Below are positions 1 to 6,824 of a stretch of 64,000 nucleotides of DNA, piece by piece. The stretch is from Halobellus clavatus (GTDB lineage: Archaea; Halobacteriota; Halobacteria; Halobacteriales; Haloferacaceae): contig NZ_FNPB01000001.1 in the NCBI RefSeq assembly GCF_900107195.1, forward strand, positions 645,284 through 709,283, in the 5' to 3' direction. The first letter of the stretch is position 1. The number at the start of each line of letters is the position of its first letter. The position numbers were made by a program, and so were the translations under genes. Below the pieces are notes generated by a model. That model was not told where the DNA came from, made no database searches, and worked only from the letters and a program-made list of their open reading frames with translations.

Positions 1-1085
1 GTCACCATCGACTCGTCGACCGCGCTCTCGCCGTCGACGACCACGCCGTCGGTCGGGATCTTCTCGCCCGGCCGGACCTTCATCCGGTCGCCGACCTCGA
101 CCGTGTCGAGGGGCACCTCGCGTTCCTCGCCGTCCGCGTCTATGAGTGTGGCCGTGTCGGCCTCCATCTCGAGCAGTGAGCGGAGCGCCTCGGAAGCCTG
201 GCCTTTCGAGCGCGCCTCGAGGTAGTTCCCGAGCGTGATGAAGACGAGGATCAGCGCGGCCGTGTCGAAGTACAGCCCCGCGTTCGGGAGGATCCCGACG
301 AGCGCAATCACGGAGTACGCGTACGCCGTCGTCGATCCGAGCGCGATCAACACGTCCATATTGGCCGTGCGGTTCCGGACGAGCGCCGTGTAACTGTTCT
401 CGTAGAACTCGCGTCCGAGGACGACCTGGACGGGCGTCGCGAGCGCGAACGCGACCCAGCCGAAGGGGAGGCCAGTGCCGGGGATGGTCTCGGGGACCAG
501 GCTGGGAGCGAAGAGGTGGATGGCGAGCAGCCCGACGAGCGGGAGCGAGAGTACGGCCCCGAACAGCGTCAGACGCTTCTGTCGGCGGATCTCGGCGTTG
601 CGGGCCGCGTCGCGGGCGTCCGCATCGCCGTCCGCCGCCGCACCGTCGCCGCCCGCGTCGCTGGACTGGCGGACGGGCGCGTAGCCGGCCGCCTCGATGG
701 CGTCGTAGAGGTCCTCCATCGAGATCTCACCGGGGGCGTACGTCACCTGCGCCTCGTCGGTCGCGAAGTTCACGTCGGCGCTGACGACGCCGGGCGTCGA
801 CTCCAGCGCCGTCTGGTTCGTCTGCGCGCAGTTCGCACAGGTCATATCGGTGATGCCGATCGAGACCGTCTCCGAGACCGGGTCGTACCCGGCCGCCGAG
901 ATCGCCTCGTAGACGGCCCCGAGCGACACCACCTCGGGGTCGTACGTCACCGTCGCCTCGTCGGTCGCGACGTTCACCGACGCGTCGTCGACGCCGTCGA
1001 GGTCCGTCAGCGCGCCCTGCACCGTCTGAGAGCAGTTCGCACAGGACATTCCCCTGACGTCGAGGGTGATCGTTCGGGTACTCAT
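1..1085 (-). CDS. copA: Copper-exporting P-type ATPase, N-terminal part (runs off left edge)
   Basis: Heavy-metal P1B-type ATPase that pumps Cu(I) out across the cell membrane; only the first 361 codons are in the window. Starting from the ATG at 1085 there are two HMA metal-binding domains, with MSCANC near residue 14 and MTCANC near residue 80. They are followed by a linker, several membrane segments, and the start of the actuator domain with a TGES-type loop (GESAVDES) at the window edge. The CPC membrane motif and the phosphorylated DKTG would lie outside. It is next to an Lrp-TRASH regulator, an HMA chaperone and a SHOCT protein, which supports copper rather than another metal. A CTTTCG/CGAAAG dyad lies in its promoter region. 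Call is firm; metal specificity is inferred from family and context. Confidence 0.93.
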   Translation of the reverse strand, partial: MSTRTITLDVRGMSCANCSQTVQGALTDLDGVDDASVNVATDEATVTYDPEVVSLGAVYEAISAAGYDPVSETVSIGITDMTCANCAQTNQTALESTPGVVSADVNFATDEAQVTYAPGEISMEDLYDAIEAAGYAPVRQSSDAGGDGAAADGDADARDAARNAEIRRQKRLTLFGAVLSLPLVGLLAIHLFAPSLVPETIPGTGLPFGWVAFALATPVQVVLGREFYENSYTALVRNRTANMDVLIALGSTTAYAYSVIALVGILPNAGLYFDTAALILVFITLGNYLEARSKGQASEALRSLLEMEADTATLIDADGEEREVPLDTVEVGDRMKVRPGEKIPTDGVVVDGESAVDESMV

Positions 1086-1125
1086 CTTATGTCTAGATAC
1101 GGGTCCCTCTCTTACTGCGATTGCG

Positions 1126-1172
1126 CTTTCGAGAGTTCGGGTCAGTCCGGATCGAAACCTTCGAATCGAAAG
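1126..1172. promoter_or_regulatory. Dyad upstream of copA (candidate copper-regulator site)
   Basis: CTTTCG at 1126-1131 and CGAAAG at 1167-1172 form an inverted pair. The right arm extends to TTCGAATCGAAAG, which matches 11 of 13 bases of the perfect arm found at 1875-1887 next to the chaperone. The site lies 41-87 bases upstream of the copA start codon. A role as binding site for the adjacent TRASH-type regulator is inferred. Confidence 0.45.
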
Positions 1173-1199
1173 CCGATCGCGATTTTCGTTCAGCCGTGT

Positions 1200-1793
1200 T
1201 CAATCCGCGCCCGCCTCGAACTGCTCGTAGCGGTCGCGGAACTGCGCCAGACACGATGGGCAACAGAAGTGGTACTGCTCGCCGTCGAACCGCTCGCTGC
1301 GGCCTTCGCTCGTGACGGTGTTGCCGCACTCCGCACACGAGAGCGCGAACTCCGCGCCGCCGACGGCGGGGCTCCACTCAACGTCGCCGACGACGGTCAC
1401 CGCGTAGTCGTCGATCCGCGAGAGGTCCACCAGTCCGTCGAGTTGCTCGCGGACGGCGTCGGCGCGCAGTCGCGCGTGGAAGACGACGTCACCCTCGGCG
1501 GTGACGAAGACGTGCTCTGTCGGTTCGGCGGCGACGACGTCCTCGCGGACGGCGTCGACGGCGTCGGACGGGACGTCGAGCGTCACGAGCACGGGCACGC
1601 CCGCACGGAGTTGTGAGCGGTCGACGTCGACGGTGAAACGCCGGATGACGCCGGATTCGCGCAACCGTTCGACCCGGTCTGAGACCGCCGGCGGCGAGAG
1701 GTCGACGCGCTCTGCGATGTCGCTGAACGGGCGGCGGCCGTTTTCCACCAGGAGTTCGAGGATCTGTACGTCCGTCTCGTCGAGAGAGGCCAT
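1200..1793 (-). CDS. Lrp/AsnC-family transcriptional regulator with C-terminal TRASH metal-binding domain
   Basis: Predicted metal-responsive regulator of 197 residues. An N-terminal AsnC-type winged HTH (about residues 3-50, opening with LDETDVQILELL) is followed by a ligand-binding RAM-like domain to about residue 145. A TRASH zinc-ribbon-like module with Cys pairs CAEC and CCPSC closes the protein at about residues 155-190. The ATG at 1793 is chosen because it begins exactly at the HTH; the frame is open further upstream but that part does not look like the family. In Halobacterium a protein of this architecture controls a copper ATPase and an HMA chaperone. Its position between copA and the divergent chaperone gene fits the same job here. 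It could sense other thiophilic metals. Confidence 0.9.
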   Translation of the reverse strand: MASLDETDVQILELLVENGRRPFSDIAERVDLSPPAVSDRVERLRESGVIRRFTVDVDRSQLRAGVPVLVTLDVPSDAVDAVREDVVAAEPTEHVFVTAEGDVVFHARLRADAVREQLDGLVDLSRIDDYAVTVVGDVEWSPAVGGAEFALSCAECGNTVTSEGRSERFDGEQYHFCCPSCLAQFRDRYEQFEAGAD

Positions 1794-1836
1794 ACCGGCC
1801 GGACGGTCCGTACTCGGAAGGAATTTTCCCATATCG

Positions 1837-1887
1837 CTTTCGTTTCCAAAGCGTTTCAGCGCGAGATCCTCATCTTGGAAACGAAAG
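1837..1887. promoter_or_regulatory. 13-bp perfect inverted repeat between regulator and copper chaperone genes
   Basis: CTTTCGTTTCCAA (1837-1849) and its exact reverse complement TTGGAAACGAAAG (1875-1887) are separated by 25 bases. They sit almost centrally in the 127-bp divergent promoter region between starts 1793 and 1921. The size and symmetry suit an Lrp-type multimer. This is the likely operator for autoregulation and for induction of the chaperone; binding is inferred. Confidence 0.65.
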
Positions 1888-1920
1888 TCGGCCAAAGAGA
1901 GCGGCCCGTCTATCGAAACG

Positions 1921-2118
1921 ATGACGCAGACGATCACCGTCGAAGGAATGAGTTGCGGACACTGCGAGCAGACCGTCGAAGACGCCCTGGCGTCGGTGCC
2001 GGGCGTCGAGTCCGCGCCGGCCGATCGCGGGACCGAATCGGCGACCATCGAGGGCGGGGCCGCCCTCGAGGACCTGCTCACGGCCGTCGACGACGCGGGC
2101 TACGACGCGTCTGTGTAG
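1921..2118 (+). CDS. HMA-domain copper chaperone
   Basis: A 65-residue free-standing heavy-metal-associated domain, predicted to bind one Cu(I) and hand it to the HMA domains of the copA product. The metal-binding loop MSCGHC is at residues 10-15, with the usual ferredoxin-like beta-alpha-beta-beta-alpha-beta length for CopZ/Atx1 proteins. The start ATG at 1921 gives the canonical TQTITVEGMSC opening. It is divergent from the TRASH regulator and shares the dyad at 1837-1887 with it. A His replaces the more usual Ala/Asn between the two cysteines. That change is seen in some copper chaperones and could tune affinity. Confidence 0.92.
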   Translation: MTQTITVEGMSCGHCEQTVEDALASVPGVESAPADRGTESATIEGGAALEDLLTAVDDAGYDASV

Positions 2119-2155
2119 CGGGACAGCGACGCCAACCGGGCTGGCGGAGCGCAGG

Positions 2156-2554
2156 TCACTCGTCTTCGAGGCGCTCGTACTCCTCGTCGGAGCGGTCACC
2201 GCGCGCGTACGCGTCCCGTAACTCCTGAGCCGGGTCAGTCGCGCCCGCCGCCACGCCGTCAGTGCTGAGTGCGCGATAGAGGAGGTAGCCACCCCCGACG
2301 ATCACCCCGAGGACCAGGACGCGCCACAGTGCGGCGAGCAGGAGCCACCAGCCACCCGTGCCCGTCCGGCTCATCGTGCCGTCCATCATCGGGATGCTGT
2401 GCATCGGCCCCACCATCCCGCCGGTCCCGCTCGTCATCCCGCCCCAGGCCATCGTGCCGCCACCTGCACCGAGCAGGAGTGGGGCAAACAGGACCAGCGC
2501 ACCGAGTGCGACGAGGCCACCGACGACCCAACGCGAGGAGTACTGTTGTTGCAT
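2156..2554 (-). CDS. Met-rich membrane protein with C-terminal SHOCT domain
   Basis: A 132-residue protein with two membrane segments (about residues 9-30 and 68-95) and a C-terminal SHOCT short oligomerisation helix pair (about residues 108-132). Between the membrane segments is a loop carrying seven Met and one His at positions 35, 40, 47, 51, 52, 56, 57 and 61, which looks like an extracytoplasmic soft-metal site. The ATG at 2554 directly precedes the first membrane helix. It is convergent with the chaperone gene and belongs to the copper island by position. A role in copper binding or membrane metal stress is inferred; the SHOCT domain alone does not define a function. Confidence 0.75.
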   Translation of the reverse strand: MQQQYSSRWVVGGLVALGALVLFAPLLLGAGGGTMAWGGMTSGTGGMVGPMHSIPMMDGTMSRTGTGGWWLLLAALWRVLVLGVIVGGGYLLYRALSTDGVAAGATDPAQELRDAYARGDRSDEEYERLEDE

Positions 2555-2893
2555 CGGACTCACCACTAGAAGAAACGGGGCCCTCACTTACTTCCATTTC
2601 CACTTCGATACCGTGAGTTTCTGCGCGCCGGATCGTTTGATTCGAAAGTGCTGGGTCGCTGCGACGATTCCTCCTGAACAGGCGTCAGAAGCGGCCGCTT
2701 GCTCTCGGGGGCGAGGTCGCTCCAGGAGACCGATCCCGCCTCAGCGGTGTTTTCGGGGTCCATCGCGGGGTCACTCAGGTCGCCCCCGGTTCTCGACGCT
2801 GTCTCGACGGGATGGACAGCGCGCGCGACGAAGACCGGGGGCGACGGCTTCGAGCGGCAGTGAGACGAGCAGCGCGGCCCGAACCGGGCGGGG
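2555..2893. other. Intergenic region upstream of the SHOCT gene
   Basis: 339 bases without a credible gene. It should hold the SHOCT-gene promoter. TTTGATTCGAAAG at 2636-2648 resembles the copper half-site TTCGAATCGAAAG at 1160-1172 (11 of 13 bases), but no clear partner arm is visible. The rest is high-G+C sequence with no repeat or RNA fold that I can recognise. Confidence 0.4.
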
Positions 2894-3190
2894 TTACTCG
2901 TCGTCTGCGCCGTCGAGATGCGCCTCGACCTTGTCGGCGTGTGAGTCGAGCGCGTCGGCGATCGTCCGGGCCTCCTCCGGCGAGAGCGTCACCTCGTCTG
3001 CGTGGGCGGGTATCGACTCCAGTTGGCTGTTGTCGAGTTCCAGTTGGAACTGCACGTGATCGGGGTTCTCGCGCGGCGACGTGACGTTCAGCACCGCGAC
3101 GGCTTCGTCTTCGAAGTCGTGGCCGCGGGCGGCGGCGTCGACGAGATCGAGTGTCGTGTAGGCGTTGACTCTGAGCAGGCGGTTTGGCAT
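2894..3190 (-). CDS. Small haloarchaeal protein, DUF6360-like
   Basis: A 98-residue acidic cytosolic protein with no membrane segment or cysteine. The opening MPNRLLRVNAYTTLDLVDA and the segment LSPEEARTIADAL resemble the small haloarchaeal family DUF6360; the family name is from memory and not certain. Function is unknown. It is encoded 81 bases downstream of nitrite reductase on the same strand, so it may be co-transcribed with it. It lacks redox or metal motifs that would suggest a direct electron-transfer role. Confidence 0.75.
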   Translation of the reverse strand: MPNRLLRVNAYTTLDLVDAAARGHDFEDEAVAVLNVTSPRENPDHVQFQLELDNSQLESIPAHADEVTLSPEEARTIADALDSHADKVEAHLDGADDE

Positions 3191-3271
3191 AGTGGCGTAA
3201 CGCGGTCGAGCGGCAAGTCGGTACCGCTCCGGACGTCGGGTGCGGCGGGTCGCCGAGCGAGCGCGACCGGC

Positions 3272-5020
3272 TCAGTCGTCAGCCGGCGTCGGCGGGCTGG
3301 CGTCCATCCCGTCGTCTTCGGCGTACGGGTACCAGGTCATCTTCGTGTTGTGCATCATCGGGTCTTCGTAGTCCGTCTCTTCGGGTTCGACGAACGCGTC
3401 GAGTTCCTCGTCGTCGTGGCGGTCGACGAACGCGCGGAAGGACTCGCCCTCGTTGCGCTCCGCGGCGAACGACTCGATCAGGTTCGCGATCGCACCCGGC
3501 ACCTCGTCGACGGGGACGCGCTGGGTGACCCAGCGGGCGAACTGCGGCTCGTCGCCGAGGCCGCCTCCGAGACCGACGTCGAGGGCCTCGACCGCCTCGC
3601 CGTTCTTGCGTGTCTTCATACCGCGGAGACTCACGTCGGCGATCTGCGGCTGCGCGCACGAGGCCGTACAGCCCGAGAGGTGGATGTGGAACTCGTCGAC
3701 GTCGTCGGGGAGGTCGACGTGCTGTTTCAGCCAGCGCGCGAACCGCACCTGCCGGTTCTTCGTCTCGACGATCGAGAGCGAACAGAACTCCGTGCCCGTA
3801 CAGGCGATCGAGCCGCGCATAAACGGTGACGGATCCGGCGAGTAGTGTTCGAGGAGGTCCTCCGCGAGGAAGTCGTCGAGTTCCTCGTCGGGGACGTCGG
3901 TGACGATGACGTTCTGGCGCTGCGAGAGGCGGACCTCACCGGAGCCGTACTCCTCGGCGAGGTCGGCCAGTTCCAGCACGTCGTCGGCACCCATCCGTCC
4001 CACGAGGACGTTCAGCCCGACGAAGTTCGTGCCGTCCTTCTGCTTGTGGACGCCGATGAGGTCGTTTCGCTCGCCCTCGCCAGTGTTGTAGGTGTACTCC
4101 TCGCGAACGTCGCGGCCGGCGGTGCGGAGCTCGAAGTCGACGTACTCCTCCTGAAGCGTCTCGCGGACCTGTTCGGGGCCCCACTCGTCGACGAGGAACT
4201 TGATCCGGGCGTTGTAGCGGTCCTCGCGGTCACCGTTATCGCGGAAGAGCGCCGAGAGACCGCCGGCGACGTCGGAGACCTGATCCGGAGAGACCCAGAC
4301 GTCGATGTCGCGGGCCAGTCGGGGCTCGTTACGCGCGAGGCCGCCGCCGACGCGGACGTTGAAGCCGACTTCGTCCTCGCCGTCGATCTCCTTGTATGCT
4401 GGCTCGAAGGCGAGGTCGTTGATGTCGCCTTGGCCGGAACCGTCGGCCGATCCCGTGACGGAGACCTTCCACTTTCGCGGGAGGTTCGAGTGGTCGTCGT
4501 TGCCCTTGAACGTCTCGTTGAGGTCGCGGATGACGGGCCAGGCGTCGATGACCTCCTGTCCGTCCTTGCCCGCGACGGGGTTCCCGACGATGTTCCGCCA
4601 GGAGTCGCCACACGCCTGCTGGGTCGAGAGCCCGTTCGCCTCCAGTTTCTCGAAGACGGCCGGGACGTCCGAGAGTTGGATCCAGTGGAGTTGGATCGAC
4701 TGCCGCGTCGTAAAGTCGGCGTAGGACTCGCCGAAGATCGGGTTCGTGCCCGGCCCGCGGGCGTACTCGTCGGCGATCTCGCCGACGACGCGCAGCTGTC
4801 CGGGTTCGAGCACGCCGTTCGGCGTCCCGATCCGCATCATGAAGTAGCCTTCCTGTCCGTTCCGCTGGTGGTACAGTCCCCACCACTTGAAGCGCTCGAA
4901 CCAGGCGTCCCGCTCGTCGTCGGGGATGGTCTCGAAGCCCTCCTCGGCGAAGCGGAAGAGGTGTTCGCGTATTTCGTTTCCGTAGACCTCGGATTTCCAG
5001 TTTTCGACGTCCGTTGGCAT
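3272..5020 (-). CDS. nirA: Ferredoxin-dependent nitrite reductase (siroheme/4Fe-4S)
   Basis: Assimilatory reduction of nitrite to ammonium with six electrons from ferredoxin. The 582-residue protein has the duplicated nitrite/sulfite reductase layout: two ferredoxin-like half domains (from about residues 60 and 310) alternating with two siroheme/Fe-S domains. The cluster ligands are visible as CTGTEFC (about residues 405-411) and CTASC (about 449-453). Length matches haloarchaeal assimilatory NirA proteins. Sulfite reductase is the main alternative, since the families share these motifs. The haloarchaeal set usually includes a nitrate reductase gene, but none is in this window. The acidic C-terminal tail after about residue 540 is a typical halophilic extension. 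Confidence 0.88.
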   Translation of the reverse strand: MPTDVENWKSEVYGNEIREHLFRFAEEGFETIPDDERDAWFERFKWWGLYHQRNGQEGYFMMRIGTPNGVLEPGQLRVVGEIADEYARGPGTNPIFGESYADFTTRQSIQLHWIQLSDVPAVFEKLEANGLSTQQACGDSWRNIVGNPVAGKDGQEVIDAWPVIRDLNETFKGNDDHSNLPRKWKVSVTGSADGSGQGDINDLAFEPAYKEIDGEDEVGFNVRVGGGLARNEPRLARDIDVWVSPDQVSDVAGGLSALFRDNGDREDRYNARIKFLVDEWGPEQVRETLQEEYVDFELRTAGRDVREEYTYNTGEGERNDLIGVHKQKDGTNFVGLNVLVGRMGADDVLELADLAEEYGSGEVRLSQRQNVIVTDVPDEELDDFLAEDLLEHYSPDPSPFMRGSIACTGTEFCSLSIVETKNRQVRFARWLKQHVDLPDDVDEFHIHLSGCTASCAQPQIADVSLRGMKTRKNGEAVEALDVGLGGGLGDEPQFARWVTQRVPVDEVPGAIANLIESFAAERNEGESFRAFVDRHDDEELDAFVEPEETDYEDPMMHNTKMTWYPYAEDDGMDASPPTPADD

Positions 5021-5119
5021 CGTTATCGTCTACAACACCCCCACCTTCAAAGAGGAACGCCTGGCGTCAACCCTTCCCGCTGCTCCCGCCTCCCGGAGAT
5101 TGTTGCTCCTTCCCCGCGA

Positions 5120-5431
5120 TCACCCTTCGGAGTGGGCGGAGAGGACGCTCTCGCGTTCCAGATCGGTGAATTCGCCGTCGACGATCCGGCCCACGGGGAT
5201 CCACCCGGTCGTCGACTTCGTGCCGCAGGTGATGCACTGGCCGTAGACACGAACCTCGACGATCGGACCGTCGACACCGACCGCTTGGAAGTTCTCGACG
5301 ACCAGATCAGCCAGGTCGCAGTCGCAGAATTCCGTGCTGTCAAGCCGCCAGAGTTCGCTCACGCTCACCCGCCGCGTGTCGTCGACAGAGAGCCACGCGC
5401 CGTCGTCGAGGATCCGAAGTCGAGTGGTCAC
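5120..5431 (-). CDS. Hypothetical protein with CDC and CxxC cysteines
   Basis: A 103-residue protein starting at a GTG (5431). Cys pairs CDC (residues 36-38) and CITC (about 65-68) could bind zinc or a redox metal. The rest is a mixed beta/alpha protein without signal peptide or membrane helix. I do not recognise the family. It lies 99 bases upstream of nirA on the same strand and could be part of the same transcript. That makes an accessory or regulatory role in nitrite assimilation possible but unproven. Confidence 0.7.
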   Translation of the reverse strand: MTTRLRILDDGAWLSVDDTRRVSVSELWRLDSTEFCDCDLADLVVENFQAVGVDGPIVEVRVYGQCITCGTKSTTGWIPVGRIVDGEFTDLERESVLSAHSEG

Positions 5432-5540
5432 ATCCCCGATAGGGGCCCCACGGTCCCGTCTCTGACGGCGGTCACAAACTGCGACGCGTTCGCTGACACC
5501 GGGATCGGGGTAAATCTACCTGCAGTCAGTCGATTTTGCC

Positions 5541-5578
5541 TCCGAAAGCGCGTCGGAGATGCCGGAACTCCCTTCCGG
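5541..5578. promoter_or_regulatory. Two adjacent inverted repeats in a divergent promoter region
   Basis: TCCGA-N7-TCGGA (5541-5557) is followed after four bases by CCGGAA-N5-TTCCGG (5562-5578). The pair lies between the GTG start of the cysteine protein (5431) and the ATG of the micro-gene at 5649, about 70 bases upstream of the latter. A CTTATG box is at about 5618. They could be a double operator or small RNA hairpins; no regulator is evident nearby. Confidence 0.35.
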
Positions 5579-5648
5579 TATCCGGGAGTAGTGGTTCGAT
5601 TTACGCCTGAGGCGGCCCTTATGCGGGTTGACTCCGTATGGGTATTTG

Positions 5649-5810
5649 ATGACCGACTCAGTCCCGATCGCTGACCGAACGGCGACGGCGGGGGCGCGGC
5701 AACACGCCCCGGCCGACGTCGCCCCGGAACTCTACGCGACAGCACAGACCGACGCCGATCCCGATGCAACCGACAGCGAGTCGGCCCGCGATGCGAGCAG
5801 TCGCCAATGA
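5649..5810 (+). CDS. Hypothetical micro-protein, first of an overlapping pair
   Basis: A 53-residue acidic protein, MTDSVPIADR..., with no cysteine, membrane segment or recognised domain. The ATG at 5649 is preferred to the in-frame TTG at 5628. A CTTATG promoter-like box about 31 bases upstream of the ATG supports it. Its stop overlaps the start of the next micro-gene as ATGA (5807-5810), so the two are probably translationally coupled. I do not recognise the family. Confidence 0.55.
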   Translation: MTDSVPIADRTATAGARQHAPADVAPELYATAQTDADPDATDSESARDASSRQ

Positions 5811-5974
5811 GCCAAAAGATGGAATTCGACGACGACGCGAGCGATAGCGACCCGAGCACCGACGCCGAGGACAGCGCCGACGAGGAGGCCGAGACGAGCC
5901 ACCTCGACGACCTGGCGGACGGCGCCGGCTGCACTGAGATCTGGGAGCACCTCTCTGACGGACGCGACGAGTGA
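5807..5974 (+). CDS. Hypothetical acidic micro-protein, second of an overlapping pair
   Basis: A 55-residue protein beginning MSQKMEFDDDAS. It has a long Asp/Glu/Ser-rich low-complexity segment (about residues 7-33) and a distinct C-terminal patch, HLDDLADGAGCTEIWEHLS, with a single Cys at 42. That C-terminal patch looks like a conserved interaction motif rather than random acidic tail. Translation is coupled to the preceding gene through the ATGA overlap. The next gene is the DUF7119 protein, 126 bases downstream on the same strand. Function unknown. Confidence 0.6.
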   Translation: MSQKMEFDDDASDSDPSTDAEDSADEEAETSHLDDLADGAGCTEIWEHLSDGRDE

Positions 5975-6100
5975 CGCGGGTGCCGGTCGAGACGAGCGTT
6001 CCACCGCTCGCGCCGGATCGACCAACGAACTGACAACGCTCGCCCCGGCCACTCGACGGAGGGAGCCTTTTACTTCCGGACTCGCTACGTAGATTCGACG

Positions 6101-6793
6101 ATGCCCGACGACGCCGACACAGACCGACGCCTGCCAGCCGATCGCGAAGAGCCGGTCGGCCGGCCGGTCGTCCGTGCCGACCCCGCCGTCACCGGTGAGC
6201 GGGCGAAAGAGGCCGTCGGGTTCGACCCTGAGGACCCCGAGAGCGTCGCCGAGGCGGCCGAGACGGTACTCGCATTCTCACAGAACACCGTCGGCGCCGC
6301 GGACAACGTCTACATGCTCCGCGGGGCCGCAGCGTGTGCCGCGCTCGTCAGGGGAGTCGGTTCCTACAAGGAGGCGGTCAAGCGCGCCGGCGGCGACGTC
6401 TCGGTGTCGTTCGTCCGGAAGTGGGCCCGCGTCCACGACCTCCCGCAAGCGATCCGCCGGCACGTCGCGCGCGGTGATATCGCGCCGACGGCTGCGAAGC
6501 ACATCGCGCGCGTCTCGGGAGTCGACCGCTTCGACCTCGCGTGGGCGGTCGTCGACGCTGATCTCACCGTGCGGCAGGTGCGGCGGATCGCCAGCGAGAT
6601 CGACGGCGACACCAGCGCTGCGGAGGCGCTCGCCGCCCGCGGCATCGAACTGGGACAGCTCGAACTCTCGCTCCCGATCGACGTCTACCGCGAGCTTCGA
6701 CGGCGGGCCTCGATCGAGAACAGAGAGCCCGGTGAGATGGTCTCGGAGGCCCTGCGGACGTACTTCGACGAGGAATCCGTTACGCCCGAGTAG
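6101..6793 (+). CDS. DUF7119 family protein with ParB/KorB-like HTH
   Basis: A 230-residue predicted DNA-binding protein. The centre (about residues 85-145) reads as a ParB/KorB-type helix-turn-helix: a SYKEAVKRAG element, a recognition-like helix with SFVRKWARVHDLP, then IAPTAAKHIARVSG, the layout of the ParB HTH domain. The C-terminus (about 188-225: LSLPIDVYRELRRRASIENR, then a second helix) resembles a ribbon-helix-helix or Arc-type dimer module. There is no ParB CTPase/nuclease box, so it is not a chromosome-partition ParB. The family is known mainly from haloarchaea without assigned function. The N-terminal 30 residues are disordered and acidic. Confidence 0.75.
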   Translation: MPDDADTDRRLPADREEPVGRPVVRADPAVTGERAKEAVGFDPEDPESVAEAAETVLAFSQNTVGAADNVYMLRGAAACAALVRGVGSYKEAVKRAGGDVSVSFVRKWARVHDLPQAIRRHVARGDIAPTAAKHIARVSGVDRFDLAWAVVDADLTVRQVRRIASEIDGDTSAAEALAARGIELGQLELSLPIDVYRELRRRASIENREPGEMVSEALRTYFDEESVTPE

Positions 6794-6824
6794 TGGGTTC
6801 GTCGACGCGGGGGAGCCGAGTCGG

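Noticed and set aside
3845..5674. 609-codon open frame on the plus strand opposite nitrite reductase
   Set aside because: It is fully antisense to nirA, whose protein is clearly conserved. Long antisense frames are expected from the strong third-position G+C bias; the translation has no domain and is Val/Arg/Asp-rich.
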